A stretch of 39,110 nt of DNA from Acidobacteriota bacterium (GCA_023418055.1 JAEZDP010000018.1:1-39110); one strand, 5' to 3'; counted from the stretch's first letter, positions 1-8,679 are shown. A program made the numbers and translations. Notes: generated by a model not told the origin, from the sequence alone.

Positions 1-31
1 GCCCGCGCCTCCGACGACGTGAGGAAGAGGC

Positions 32-47
32 GGCGGTCTGCACCGCC
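32..47 (-). terminator. weak stem-loop after the S9 peptidase gene
   Basis: A perfect 6-bp stem (GGCGGT paired with ACCGCC) with a 4-nt loop lies about 14 nt beyond the peptidase stop codon on the minus strand. The bases that follow are pyrimidine-rich (CCTCTTCCTC) but contain no real T run. It could be a poor intrinsic terminator or a 3'-end stabiliser. The rest of bases 1-60 holds nothing recognisable. Confidence 0.3.
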
Positions 48-60
48 CCTTCCCTCCCCT

Positions 61-2055
61 CTACCGCGACGATGACGCCGAGGTCTGGACCGCTGGAGCG
101 CCGCTTCGCGGAATCCACCGCGTGAACCAGTCCACATTGCGTTGCAGCAGATCCTGCTGGAAGCGCGGTTCGAGGATGCCGTGCGCCTGTCCGGGGTAGA
201 TGACAAGCTGTGACGGCACGCCGCGTTCCTTCAGGGCGCGATGGAACTCCAGCCCCTGCGGCACGGGCACCCGGGCGTCGTTCTCGCCGTACTGGATGAG
301 CGTCGGCGTCTGCACCTGGCCCACCTTGAAGAAGCTCGAGTGCTTCACGTAGAAGTCGAAGTCGTCCCAGGGCGCCTTGCCGAAGTAGGTCTTCGTGTAG
401 AAGTGCGGGATGTCGGTCTGGCCGTACATGCTGATCAGGTTCGTCGCACCGGCACCCGAACTCGCCGCCTTGTACCGCGTGGTGTGCGTGACGGCCCAGT
501 ACGTCATGTGCCCGCCGTAGCTCCAGCCCGAGTACCCGAGCCGGTCCGGATCCGCAACGCCCCGCGCGATGAGGGCGTCCACCCCCGACTCGATGTCGTC
601 GTGCTCTGCACCGCCCAGGCTGCCGACGTTACCGCGTCGCCAGGCCTCGCCATAGCCCGTGCTGCCTCGGTAGTTGACCAGCAGCGAGGCGTAGCCCAGC
701 CCCGCATACACCTGCACCGGGTACGCGGACTTCCGCCCGATGAAGCCGTCGGTGTCCACACCTGCCGGCCCGCCGTGGATGACGACGATGAGCGGCACCT
801 TCGTCCCGGGCGCGTAGCCGACGGGCGTCACCAGGATGCCCTCGACCTCCTGGCCGGCGCTGTTGGTCCACCGAATCACTTCCTGCGTGCCGAGCGCGAG
901 GTCCGCCACGGCCGGGTTGTGGGTGGTGAGTCGGCGCGCCTCGCCCAGCCGCGAGACCGGCGCGACGAACACATCGGCAGGTTCACCTGGCGCCTCCCGG
1001 ACGTACGCCACCGTCTGGTGGGTCTTGTCGAACGAGTAGTCGCTGATCACCTGCCTGCCGCGCGTGAGCGCCCGTCCCCCGCCATCGAACAGGTGTCGCT
1101 GGGTCTTCTGCGTGCCGACGAAGTACACCTGCCGGCTGTCGGCTGCCCATTGCACTCGCGACGGGTTCTCGTCGAACCCTTCCACGAGAGGTGTGATGTC
1201 GCCGGTCGCCACGTCGATCGCGTAGACCTGGCTGTTCCATGCGGTGCCTTCCCTGTCGCCGCGTGACGTGAAGAGGACCTTCGCACCATCGGGTGACCAG
1301 CGCGGCTGCGACTCGGCGCTCGAGAAGCCTCCGAGCCTCCGCTCGTCGCCGCCACTCCGGCTCACCACGAACAGGTCGGCCGTCTCGGCCTCCACGAGGT
1401 CGGACGAGGCCGCTGACGACACCACGAGACGTCGGCTGTCGGGCGACCAGTCGAACCCGGTCACGTGCCGGGTGCCGTCGGTGACTTTCGCGATCGCCCC
1501 CGTCTCCGCATCCGCCGTCCACAGCACGGTCAACCGCAGGTCCTCGCCCACGACGCGTGGCACCCAGCGGTCCTTGACCCGCTTCTCCTGGTCCTCTGAC
1601 CGCGGGTCCACCGACGTGAACGCCAGGGCCGACCCGTCGGGTGCCCACTCGAAGGCGCTCACCGACTCCTTGTGCGAGGTGAGGGCGCGCGCTTCGCCGC
1701 CGCGGGCATCGAGCAGGTGAATCTGTGCCTTGCCCGTCCGCGTGGAGAGAAACGCGAGGGTCGTGCCATCGGGTGACCAGCGCGGCGAGGTGTCGGCCTT
1801 GACGTGCCGGGTCAATTGCACCGGCTCGCCGCCTCGCGTCGGCACCTGCCAGATGTCTGAGTTCTGGACGTTCTCGTCGAAGTCGGCTCTCGTGACGACG
1901 TAGGCCACCGTGGTGCCGTCTGGCGACAGTTGCGGGTCGCTCACGGCGGCGATGCGCAGCAGGTCATCGACTGTCGCCACACGCTGTGCGAGTGCGAGGG
2001 ATGGGGCGCCGGCCACGAGCAAGGCGACGCAGGTGGAAGCAAGAGGTCTGATCAT
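61..2055 (-). CDS. S9 family peptidase (prolyl oligopeptidase / acylaminoacyl-peptidase type), secreted
   Basis: A 664-residue serine peptidase expected to cleave oligopeptides outside the cytoplasm. Residues 1-23 form a signal peptide ending ALA before QRVATVDDLL. Residues 25-400 carry repeated WSPDG/WAPDG blades typical of the TolB/WD40-like propeller of S9 enzymes. The C-terminal alpha/beta hydrolase (about 405-650) has the nucleophile motif GWSYGG with Ser512, Asp593 in GENDARV and His625 in GQAHG, so the triad is complete. The start at 2055 is chosen because the signal peptide begins there and AAGGAA lies upstream; the longer open frame runs into the upstream receptor gene. The gene starts 20 bp after the TonB-dependent receptor stop, so the two are probably cotranscribed. 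The exact S9 subfamily (dipeptidyl or acylaminoacyl peptidase) cannot be fixed. Confidence 0.93.
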   Translation of the reverse strand: MIRPLASTCVALLVAGAPSLALAQRVATVDDLLRIAAVSDPQLSPDGTTVAYVVTRADFDENVQNSDIWQVPTRGGEPVQLTRHVKADTSPRWSPDGTTLAFLSTRTGKAQIHLLDARGGEARALTSHKESVSAFEWAPDGSALAFTSVDPRSEDQEKRVKDRWVPRVVGEDLRLTVLWTADAETGAIAKVTDGTRHVTGFDWSPDSRRLVVSSAASSDLVEAETADLFVVSRSGGDERRLGGFSSAESQPRWSPDGAKVLFTSRGDREGTAWNSQVYAIDVATGDITPLVEGFDENPSRVQWAADSRQVYFVGTQKTQRHLFDGGGRALTRGRQVISDYSFDKTHQTVAYVREAPGEPADVFVAPVSRLGEARRLTTHNPAVADLALGTQEVIRWTNSAGQEVEGILVTPVGYAPGTKVPLIVVIHGGPAGVDTDGFIGRKSAYPVQVYAGLGYASLLVNYRGSTGYGEAWRRGNVGSLGGAEHDDIESGVDALIARGVADPDRLGYSGWSYGGHMTYWAVTHTTRYKAASSGAGATNLISMYGQTDIPHFYTKTYFGKAPWDDFDFYVKHSSFFKVGQVQTPTLIQYGENDARVPVPQGLEFHRALKERGVPSQLVIYPGQAHGILEPRFQQDLLQRNVDWFTRWIPRSGAPAVQTSASSSR

Positions 2056-2075
2056 GATGAAGGTTCCTTGTCGTG

Positions 2076-4799
2076 TCAGAAGTTGAAGCGCACGCCGATC
2101 TCGACCTGCCGGGGCGTCGCACCAGTGGCCAGGCCCGTCGACTGTCCGAACACGGCTGACCGCAGGTTGCCGACAGGCACGCCCAGGTTCACGCTGTTGA
2201 GCAGGTTGAAGGCCTCGACGAAGCCCTCCACGCTGCGTGATCCGAGCCGCACGAACTTCGAGAGCCGGGCATCCACCGACACGTACCCGGGCCCCGTGTT
2301 GGTGTTGCGGCCAAGGTTGCCGGCCCGTCCCGAGAATGCCGCGTCGTAGGTCGCCTTGTCGGTGGGGTCGCCGCCAGGCACCGCCAGATCCGGACGGTCG
2401 TTGATGTTGGTATCGCCGTTGTTGTCGACGCCCGTGGTCACCGTCCAGGGCAGGCCCGAACGCGCCTGCACCAGCCCGGCCACCTGCACGTCCCACGGCA
2501 GGCGGTACACCACCGACCCCACGAACTGGTGACGCCGGTCGTTGCTCGCAAGCGCCCGCTCGGCCGCGAGGTTGAAGGGATCGGCCGGCGTCGAGCCGAA
2601 GTCCTGCACGTCGCGGATCGTCCGCGACAACGTGTACGCGACGTTGAACAGGAGCCCAGTGCCGGCACGACGCTCGAGCCCGACGAGCAACGCGTCCGTC
2701 CAGCTACGCCCCGTCGTCTGGTACTGCGTGATGCGCAGGTAGTTCGAGTTCGGGCGGATTCCCGTGAGGGCGTCGGGTGCGTTCAGGTCGACGGCGTTGA
2801 ACAGGTTGTGGCCGAGCGTCCGCGTCCCGTCCACCGAGAGCGCCAGGCCGGGCAGCAGCTCGCGCTTGACGCCGAGGCTGAACGTCTCGGTCCACGGTGT
2901 GTCGATGCGAGGCGCGGCAATGGTGTTGCTCGGCAGCTGCGGGACGATTGTGCCGCCGGCGTACGGATCGGGATACCCGGGGTTCAGCACCGTGACCTGC
3001 ACCGAGCGGAACGCGATGCCGATGTTCCCCGTGATGTTGTTGAACCCCTGGTCGAAGTAGCGGCCGTAGCCGCCCCGCACCACCGTCCTGCCGTCAGCAC
3101 GCGGCGACAGCACGAACCCGAGCCTGGGTGCGACGTTGTTGGCATCGCGTGCCACGTCGATGCCTGGCGCCTGGCTGAACAGCGTCTCCGTGTCGTAGCG
3201 CAACCCCAGGTTCACGGTGAGGCGATCGTGCACACGCCAGCTGTCCTGCACGAACGCCGCGTACATCTCGTTGCGTCGATCGTCGAACCAGTCGCCCACC
3301 GTCTGCGTGAACTGGATGGGATGGGTCGCCGGATTGGCTGCATCGTAGGCGGCGTCGGTCCGGAACGTGAACGTGCCGTCCTTGTTGCCGAGGAACCACA
3401 CCGGCGTCCTGTCGATCTGGACGTCCACGCCAGCCTTGATCTCGTGCCGCCCGAGGCTGTAGCCCAGGCTGTTGGTCACCTGGTAACGCTTGGTGTTCCA
3501 GCCCTGCGGCATGTTGCTGGCCTTGCCGAGGTTGATCGAGGGACGGCTGATGCTCACGCTCGACGGGTCGGCATAGCCGTCCACCGAGTACCACCGCTTC
3601 GAGCGGCCGTAGAGCACACGCAGTTCGTTGACCGCCCGCGACGAGAGCACGGCCGTGTGCGCCAGCGTCGAGTCCTGGAAGCGGCCGGTCTGGTCGTACC
3701 CCCGCTCCCGCGGGTTGAGCCCCCCGATACCCAGTCCCTCCGTCAACGCATCGTCGAGCCGATAGCGCGCCGAGAGGCTGTTGGCACGACCGAGCTGGTA
3801 GTCCAGACGGGCGAAGAACTGATCGCGGCCAGACTCGCGGGCCTGCTCGCGCTCGCCGACCGGTACGAGAGGAGACGTCACGACGCTCGTGGCGCTGTTC
3901 GAGAACCGCTCGTACGACCCGAAGTAGTGCAGACGATCGCGCAGGATCGGTCCCCCGAGGTATCCACCCGCACGGTATTCGCTGAAGGGCGCCTTACCCG
4001 AACCCTGCGCCTTCGAGAACGGGTCCTGCGCGTCGAAGCTGTCGTCGCGCTGGAAGGCGAACACGCGGCCATCCACCGCATTGGTGCCCGAACGCGTCAC
4101 CACGTTGACGATCGCCCCGGAGGCTTGTCCGTACTCCGCCGCGAACTGGTTCGTGTAGACGACGTATTCGCGGACGGTTTCAAGCGAGAGCGAGCCCCGC
4201 TGGTCGGAGATGCCGTTGTCGTCGGTGTTGGTGCCGTCGATGAGGATGCTGTTGTTGCGGTTCAACTGCCCGCCGGCATTGATGCCCCCACCGCCCACGC
4301 CGGTGACGCCAGGCGCCAGGTTCGCCAGCCCGGCGAAGTCGCGTCCGGAGAGCGGGAGGTCGTCGAGTTGCTGCTTGGTCACCGTGGTGCCGAGGGCGTT
4401 CGACGCCGTGTCCACGAGGGGTGCGGCGGCGGTCACGACCACTTCCTCCGACTGCGACGCCAGTGCCAGCGGTACCTCCACGTCGGCGTCCTGGCCGATG
4501 GTGAGCACAAGGCCCGTGCGGACGTACGGCGCGAAGCCTGGCAGTTCGGCCCGCAGCTCGTACGTCCCTGGCGGCAGCGCCGTGGCCCGGTACCGCCCGT
4601 CGCCGTCGCTCACCGACTCGCGCGTGAAGCCCGTCTCGACGTTGCGCACCAACACGGTGACGCCGGGTACGGCTCCCTGCTGTGGATCGACGACCCGCCC
4701 CTGCAGGACGGCGGTCGTGCTCTGTGCGGACAAAGCCGAAGCCAGAACGAGTGTCGCAAGCCAGACGGCCAGTCCGGCGGTGATGTGTCTCGTGTACAT
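2076..4799 (-). CDS. TonB-dependent receptor, Oar-like, with carboxypeptidase-regulatory-like N-terminal domain
   Basis: A 907-residue outer-membrane receptor. Residues 1-25 are a signal peptide (cleavage about LSA/Q). Residues 30-110 form a carboxypeptidase-D regulatory-like beta-sandwich (LQGRVVDPQQGAVPGVTVLV). EEVVVTA near 117-123 resembles a TonB box, followed by a plug domain (LPLSGRDFAGLANLAPGV) and a long beta-barrel ending VEIGVRFNF, with the terminal Phe expected for BAM recognition. This layout is common in Acidobacteriota and in Oar-type receptors. The substrate is unknown, but the downstream exported peptidase suggests peptides or proteins. AGGAGG sits 6 nt before ATG 4799, which selects that codon over the in-frame ATG at 4805. 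No clear -35/-10 was found upstream; a strong hairpin lies in the leader. Confidence 0.92.
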   Translation of the reverse strand: MYTRHITAGLAVWLATLVLASALSAQSTTAVLQGRVVDPQQGAVPGVTVLVRNVETGFTRESVSDGDGRYRATALPPGTYELRAELPGFAPYVRTGLVLTIGQDADVEVPLALASQSEEVVVTAAAPLVDTASNALGTTVTKQQLDDLPLSGRDFAGLANLAPGVTGVGGGGINAGGQLNRNNSILIDGTNTDDNGISDQRGSLSLETVREYVVYTNQFAAEYGQASGAIVNVVTRSGTNAVDGRVFAFQRDDSFDAQDPFSKAQGSGKAPFSEYRAGGYLGGPILRDRLHYFGSYERFSNSATSVVTSPLVPVGEREQARESGRDQFFARLDYQLGRANSLSARYRLDDALTEGLGIGGLNPRERGYDQTGRFQDSTLAHTAVLSSRAVNELRVLYGRSKRWYSVDGYADPSSVSISRPSINLGKASNMPQGWNTKRYQVTNSLGYSLGRHEIKAGVDVQIDRTPVWFLGNKDGTFTFRTDAAYDAANPATHPIQFTQTVGDWFDDRRNEMYAAFVQDSWRVHDRLTVNLGLRYDTETLFSQAPGIDVARDANNVAPRLGFVLSPRADGRTVVRGGYGRYFDQGFNNITGNIGIAFRSVQVTVLNPGYPDPYAGGTIVPQLPSNTIAAPRIDTPWTETFSLGVKRELLPGLALSVDGTRTLGHNLFNAVDLNAPDALTGIRPNSNYLRITQYQTTGRSWTDALLVGLERRAGTGLLFNVAYTLSRTIRDVQDFGSTPADPFNLAAERALASNDRRHQFVGSVVYRLPWDVQVAGLVQARSGLPWTVTTGVDNNGDTNINDRPDLAVPGGDPTDKATYDAAFSGRAGNLGRNTNTGPGYVSVDARLSKFVRLGSRSVEGFVEAFNLLNSVNLGVPVGNLRSAVFGQSTGLATGATPRQVEIGVRFNF

Positions 4800-4805
4800 G
4801 GTCAT

Positions 4806-4811
4806 CCTCCT
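4806..4811 (-). promoter_or_regulatory. ribosome binding site of the TonB-dependent receptor
   Basis: A perfect AGGAGG lies 6 nt upstream of ATG 4799. It directly abuts another in-frame ATG (4805), too close for use, so it decides the start. Confidence 0.8.
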
Positions 4812-4874
4812 GGAGACCAGGCGATGCCCATCCGGCGTGTGATGGTGAGGCACGCATCGTGCCCGAAACGGCAA

Positions 4875-4907
4875 CGAGGCCACCATCCGCGTCGGATGAT
4901 GGCCTCG
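4875..4907 (-). promoter_or_regulatory. strong leader hairpin upstream of the TonB-dependent receptor
   Basis: A 15-bp stem with a 3-nt loop (4875-4889 pairing with 4893-4907). Read as minus-strand RNA every position pairs, with one G-U wobble; read as plus-strand RNA that position is a C/A mismatch, so the minus orientation is favoured. It lies about 75 nt before the receptor start. No T run follows on either strand, so it is not a standard intrinsic terminator. A role in transcript stability or leader control is inferred. Confidence 0.45.
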
Positions 4908-4911
4908 CTGG

Positions 4912-5131
4912 TCGGTAGTCAGCGTGTGTCTAAGGGCGCTCGGTCATCCGCACGTGTCTGCACAGCTGCAGCAGCAGCTCATTCGACACATACACATGAG
5001 GGAGGCCTGGAGCGTCATGATGGCAGGGCGCACGGTGCGCCGGCTCGATGATGGTGCGCGCGATGCGGCGGCCATGCAAGAGGCGCGCGTGTCATACGCG
5101 GATTCTCGCCGCCCGATGCGACAATGCTGCG
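4912..5131. other. divergent intergenic region between TonB-dependent receptor and RNase HI
   Basis: With the hairpin just beside it, this makes about 330 bp without a gene. Besides that hairpin it holds two dyads: AGCTGC/GCAGCT at 4964-4979 with a 4-nt spacer, and a 7-bp palindrome GGCGCAC/GTGCGCC with one central base at 5027-5041 that could be an operator. I see no convincing coding frame on either strand and no clear minus-strand promoter for the receptor. Confidence 0.4.
5120..5125 (+). promoter_or_regulatory. possible -10 element giving a leaderless RNase HI transcript
   Basis: GACAAT (4 of 6 matches to TATAAT, including the key second A and final T) ends 6 nt before the ATG at 5132. 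The start codon has no Shine-Dalgarno sequence, so transcription could begin at or very near the start codon. No convincing -35 was seen. Confidence 0.3.
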
Positions 5132-5677
5132 ATGTTGACGGCCTACACAGACGGAGGGGCGAGAGGAAATCCTGGACCGGCAGGATACGGTGTCCAGATC
5201 GTGGACGACGAGGGCACGGTGCGGGCCGAGTTGTACGAGCCACTCGGCCAGGCGACCAACAACGTCGCGGAGTATCGTGGCCTGCTCGCCGCGCTGTCGT
5301 GGGCGGTGGCCAACGACGCGTCGCCGCTGCGCGTCCGCATGGACTCGGAACTCATCGTCAAGCAGATGCTCGGGGTGTACAAGGTGAAGCACCCAGGGCT
5401 GCAGCCGCTGCACGCCGAAGCACGTGCGCTCGTGCGGCAGCTTGGGCGCGTCGTCTTCGAGCACGTGCGGCGCGAGCAGAACCGCGAAGCCGACCGCCTG
5501 TCGAACCTCGCGATGGACATGGCCGAAGGCATCGCCAGGCCAACACGCCCGGCCGATCGTGACGTGTCACCGATCGCTGACCCGTCTGAGCCGCTGGCGC
5601 CACGCCGGATCCAGCTGCCGCGGCCCTCGCTGCACCGGGCCAGATCGACCGCGTTCGACTTCGGCGCCGGCGACTGA
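5132..5677 (+). CDS. ribonuclease HI-like protein
   Basis: A 181-residue RNase H-fold protein expected to cut the RNA strand of RNA-DNA hybrids. The first acidic residue is in YTDGGARGNPGPAGYG (Asp7), Glu47 is in NVAEYRGLLAAL, Asp71 in RMDSELIVKQM, and Asp121 in NREADRLSNLA, so all four metal-binding carboxylates are present. NNVAEY and the short basic region resemble the ypdQ/Rv2228c-type RNase HI family more than E. coli RnhA. Residues about 135-181 form a Pro/Arg-rich tail of unknown role. The ATG at 5132 was chosen because the conserved fold begins immediately (MLTAYTDGG). It is transcribed alone and converges on the PgeF gene. Confidence 0.88.
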   Translation: MLTAYTDGGARGNPGPAGYGVQIVDDEGTVRAELYEPLGQATNNVAEYRGLLAALSWAVANDASPLRVRMDSELIVKQMLGVYKVKHPGLQPLHAEARALVRQLGRVVFEHVRREQNREADRLSNLAMDMAEGIARPTRPADRDVSPIADPSEPLAPRRIQLPRPSLHRARSTAFDFGAGD

Positions 5678-5716
5678 CCCACCTCGCCTTCTTCCCGGTG
5701 CCGCCACGGCCGCGCC

Positions 5717-6511
5717 TCAACGCAGGCGGATGCCCGCCACCATGCGACCGGCCCTCGGGCCGTCCACGCGATACGAGTGGAACACCTGCGGATGGGTGGC
5801 CGTGCAGAGGCGCGACACGTGGACCTGCGACGCGCGCAGGCCGGCCATGGTCAATTGATCGACGTTGGCTTGCCAGAGGTCCAGATGGAAGCGCCCATCT
5901 CCGGCTGGTGAGCACCAGCGGGCGACGTCGTCGGCCTCGAACCTCCGCCTGAAGCCAGAGTCCACCTCGGGCCCCACCTCATAACGCTCGGCGCCGATGC
6001 TCGGGCCGATCGCCGCGATGACGTCGGCCGGCACGACGTCATAGCGCTCCTCCAGCAGCGAGACGATGTGCTGGGCAGCCCCGAGGGCGGTGCCCCGCCA
6101 TCCGGCGTGGACGGCCGCGACGATCCGACGCACCGGGTCCACCAGCAGGATGGGCACGCAGTCGGCCGTCCTGATCGCCAGCGCCGCATCCTCGCGCTCG
6201 GTGACGAGCAGGTCGCCCTGCGGCCACGCGTCTGGGCCTGCGGGCGCGCAATCGGCGACCGTCACGTCGATGCCATGCACCTGGTGCACCCGCCACAACC
6301 GGTCGACGTGCACGCCCAGAGCGGCCGCCACGTCACTCCAGGCAGGGGCGTCCTCAGGACCCGACACCTCCACCCCTCGCGCCGAGAAGAAGTGCCAGGC
6401 GTGGGGCGACAACGCATCGCACACCAGCGCAGGCCCCCACGGAGCCTCGGTCCAGCGAAAGGGCGGCGACGGGGTCGGCAGCGCAGCGGCAACGGCCATG
6501 CGAGATCGCAT
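5717..6511 (-). CDS. pgeF: PgeF/YfiH family laccase-domain protein (peptidoglycan editing factor)
   Basis: A 264-residue cytoplasmic member of the Cu-oxidase_4 (DUF152/LACC1) family. The conserved metal site is visible: HQVHG with His79, TADCVP with Cys118 and VHAGWRG with His135. AIGPSIG followed by YEVG near 168-179 and DLWQAN near 211 are further family blocks. In E. coli, YfiH removes wrongly incorporated Ser from UDP-MurNAc-dipeptide; other members have purine nucleoside phosphorylase/deaminase activity, so the reaction here is not certain. The ATG at 6511 has GAGG about 4 nt upstream; ATG 6499 is an alternative. The gene is a single unit converging on RNase HI. Homologues often lie near division genes, which is consistent with the dcw cluster a few kb away. 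Confidence 0.9.
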   Translation of the reverse strand: MRSRMAVAAALPTPSPPFRWTEAPWGPALVCDALSPHAWHFFSARGVEVSGPEDAPAWSDVAAALGVHVDRLWRVHQVHGIDVTVADCAPAGPDAWPQGDLLVTEREDAALAIRTADCVPILLVDPVRRIVAAVHAGWRGTALGAAQHIVSLLEERYDVVPADVIAAIGPSIGAERYEVGPEVDSGFRRRFEADDVARWCSPAGDGRFHLDLWQANVDQLTMAGLRASQVHVSRLCTATHPQVFHSYRVDGPRAGRMVAGIRLR

Positions 6512-6825
6512 GGTGCCTCACGCCATCGCCAGCGTCCAGTCCGCCGCGCGCCGTGCATCGAACTCAACCATGGCCGCGGCGGCGCTCGTCATGGTCGTCG
6601 GACGTCACCGCCGGGCAACGCGCGTTGGCTGGCGTCAACCCGGGTTGTCGCTTCCCGCGTGTCGCTGCCACACCGTCACCCTCCCCTCGACGTCGCTGTC
6701 TCCAGCCAAGTGGTTCTCAGGGTGAGGGTTGCTGTGCGGTGGGCGCGACAGCCCCCTGATGGTCCGCCGCTTGCTCTCTCACACGGCACGGCAGGAGTTG
6801 ATTGTCCGTCCGAGGAGGCACACTC
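6512..6825. other. divergent intergenic region between pgeF and the SpoVG-like gene
   Basis: 314 bp without a supported gene. Open frames here lack ribosome sites and recognisable content. Near the plus-strand gene there is GGAGG 7 nt before ATG 6826 and a weak dyad GCTGT/ACAGC around 6730-6752. I could not identify a confident promoter on either strand. Confidence 0.35.
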
Positions 6826-7134
6826 ATGATCATCAAGATTCACACCGCGGCCGATGGAAGCTCGCCGACAGGGAAGTTGGCCGACGTCGAACTGCACTTC
6901 ACCAGTGGCGAACTCGACGGCCTGCGGCTGCTCGGGTTCTCCATCTGGGAACGCCGCTCGCCCTCGGGCAGGCGCAACGTCACCTTCCCCGCCCGCACCT
7001 ACACGGTCAACGGCGAACGACGGACATATGCGTTGCTTCGGCCGCTGGTCGACCCCGAGGCGCAGGACAAGCTGCGCGACCAGATCCTGGCCGCCTACGA
7101 ACAGCACGAAGCAGAGCAGGCACTGGCGGTCTAG
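6826..7134 (+). CDS. small hypothetical protein with a SpoVG-like C-terminal pattern
   Basis: A 102-residue cytoplasmic protein with no signal peptide or membrane segment. The ATG at 6826 is set by GGAGG with a 7-nt spacer; eight further in-frame codons upstream (to 6802) are less likely. The N-terminal half predicts beta strands. The second half (VTFPARTYTVNGERR, then LRPLVDPEAQDKLRDQIL, then AAYE) follows the order seen in SpoVG: a strand ending in a Pro-Ser/Ala-Arg loop, a Gly turn, a Pro-containing strand, then a helix ending in Tyr. SpoVG proteins bind nucleic acid and affect division and capsule genes in Firmicutes. The resemblance is from memory of the family pattern and is weak. The stop lies 3 nt from the convergent gene's stop. 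Confidence 0.65.
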   Translation: MIIKIHTAADGSSPTGKLADVELHFTSGELDGLRLLGFSIWERRSPSGRRNVTFPARTYTVNGERRTYALLRPLVDPEAQDKLRDQILAAYEQHEAEQALAV

Positions 7135-7137
7135 GCG

Positions 7138-8679
7138 TCACCGGCGTTCAGGCCACACGGGGGTGGTCGCGTAGCGCTCGCCAGCGCGATGGGCACGTCG
7201 GTCGTCGAGGAACCAGATGCGAGTCCGCGCGGGCCGCCCGATGCGTGCGCGCGGCGGCCAATCCAACCGCAGCGCCTCGATGGATCCGAAGCGGCTCGAC
7301 ACGTCCACCCTCTCCTCATCGTCGAGCACGCTGACGACGGGGCGGCCGTCTGCCCTCAGCCGGTCGAGAAGGACGACGGCGTCAGTGGGCTGCAGCAGGT
7401 CGAGCCGAATGACGGCACGACCGGCGTACGTCACGACGGCGGCAGAGTGCTGAGCCCCCAGCACCACCGCGTCCGGTGGCGTGTGGGTACGGACGAACGT
7501 CGCGGCCAGCCGATACCTCGCCTCGGCGCGGTGCATCTCGAAGACGCCGAGGCGAGTCGCACGGTCCGCGTTGGTGGCGATGACGGCTGCAGCGAGTGCG
7601 AGGAAAGTGGCTGCCGCCACTCCCGGCCTGGCGATACGTGTGGTCAGCCGGTCCACGACCGAGGTCGCCGCCAGCGTGAGCACGGCAAGCGGCAACAGCA
7701 CGAAGCGCAGGTAGGTCCAGTCGTCGAAAGGCAGGTAGGCCAGATGAATGAGCCACACCGTCAGACCGGCAGTCAGCAAGGGGCGCGGCAATGTCGCGCG
7801 GCTGGCGCATCCCGAAGCGCCCACGGCCAGCAGCAGCAGGCCGGGAGCACCGTGGACCGTGCCGATCCAGTCCAACTGGCGGAGCAGGTTGGGCCACACA
7901 TGGCTGGCCGAGAAGAGTTCAGAGGCCGTGCCGTAGCCGGATTGCCACACGCTGCCGTAGAGGGTGCGCTGCCACAGGGCGTACCCGATGGCCGTAGCCA
8001 GCGCGGGCACGAGGGCACTGAGCGCGCGGCGCGTGCGATGTGCCGGTGCACTACTGCTCCACGCCATCCACGCCACGCTGAGCGCGAGAGGCGCCAGATT
8101 GGGGCGGATGGCGATGGCGCAGGCCACGGCCGCGCCACACGTCACAAGCCCTGCCTGTCCAGGTCTGGTCGCGGCCGCGAACGCGGTCAGCCAGGCGGCG
8201 AGGGCCGGCACGTCCGACATCGGCTGCAGGGCCTGGAACAGGAACGGCGTCGTGCTGGCGTACGCCGAAACGGCCGCCAGCGCTGCGACAGGTCGCTGCC
8301 ACGCACGCGCCAGTGCGTACATGGCCACGAGCGCAAGCAGCGCAGCCGCGGCCGGAGCCATGCGCACGGCGAAGTCCTGTCCGAACGCACTGACGGCCGC
8401 CAGCACGAGCGGCCACCCGGGCGGATAGATGGGAACGGTGGCATCGCCTCCGGGCGCGGGTCTGAACCCAAGCGGGGTCTGCACCCACGCGTGGTCCGCC
8501 ACGGGGAGCCCGGTCAGCGGGAGAGGCTGGCGAATCTCGCCGGCGCGCCACCGCTGCGCCTGCAGGAGGTAGCCGGCCGAGTCCGACCCGCCGACGCTGT
8601 CAGCGCCGAACTCGAAGGCGAGCAGGCCGACGGCTGCCAACAGACCGCCGAGCAACAGTCTGACCAGCACCGCGGACAT
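7138..8679 (-). CDS. polytopic membrane protein, GT-C / family 39-like glycosyltransferase
   Basis: A 513-residue membrane protein. A hydrophobic segment at 5-25 is followed by a loop with GGSDSAGYLLQAQRW, then about eight to ten transmembrane segments between residues 85 and 365 (for example PGWPLVLAAVSAF and PMSDVPALAAWLTAF), and a soluble C-terminal domain of about 140 residues. An acidic residue in the first external loop and PMSD around 150 are typical of GT-C enzymes (PMT/ArnT/GT39), which transfer sugars from polyprenyl-phosphate donors to acceptors outside the membrane. The specificity is unknown. It starts 9 bp after the radical SAM gene and is probably cotranscribed with it. The polyprenyl-phosphate GT2 enzymes encoded near 30 kb could supply its donor. 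Confidence 0.75.
   Translation of the reverse strand: MSAVLVRLLLGGLLAAVGLLAFEFGADSVGGSDSAGYLLQAQRWRAGEIRQPLPLTGLPVADHAWVQTPLGFRPAPGGDATVPIYPPGWPLVLAAVSAFGQDFAVRMAPAAAALLALVAMYALARAWQRPVAALAAVSAYASTTPFLFQALQPMSDVPALAAWLTAFAAATRPGQAGLVTCGAAVACAIAIRPNLAPLALSVAWMAWSSSAPAHRTRRALSALVPALATAIGYALWQRTLYGSVWQSGYGTASELFSASHVWPNLLRQLDWIGTVHGAPGLLLLAVGASGCASRATLPRPLLTAGLTVWLIHLAYLPFDDWTYLRFVLLPLAVLTLAATSVVDRLTTRIARPGVAAATFLALAAAVIATNADRATRLGVFEMHRAEARYRLAATFVRTHTPPDAVVLGAQHSAAVVTYAGRAVIRLDLLQPTDAVVLLDRLRADGRPVVSVLDDEERVDVSSRFGSIEALRLDWPPRARIGRPARTRIWFLDDRRAHRAGERYATTPVWPERR

Noticed and set aside
4876..4906. The receptor leader hairpin as an intrinsic terminator
   Set aside because: No T tract follows on either strand, and no gene ends just upstream of it.
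2529..5051. An 840-codon plus-strand frame opposite the TonB-dependent receptor
   Set aside because: It is antisense to a clear receptor gene, with low-complexity Arg/Val/Glu composition.
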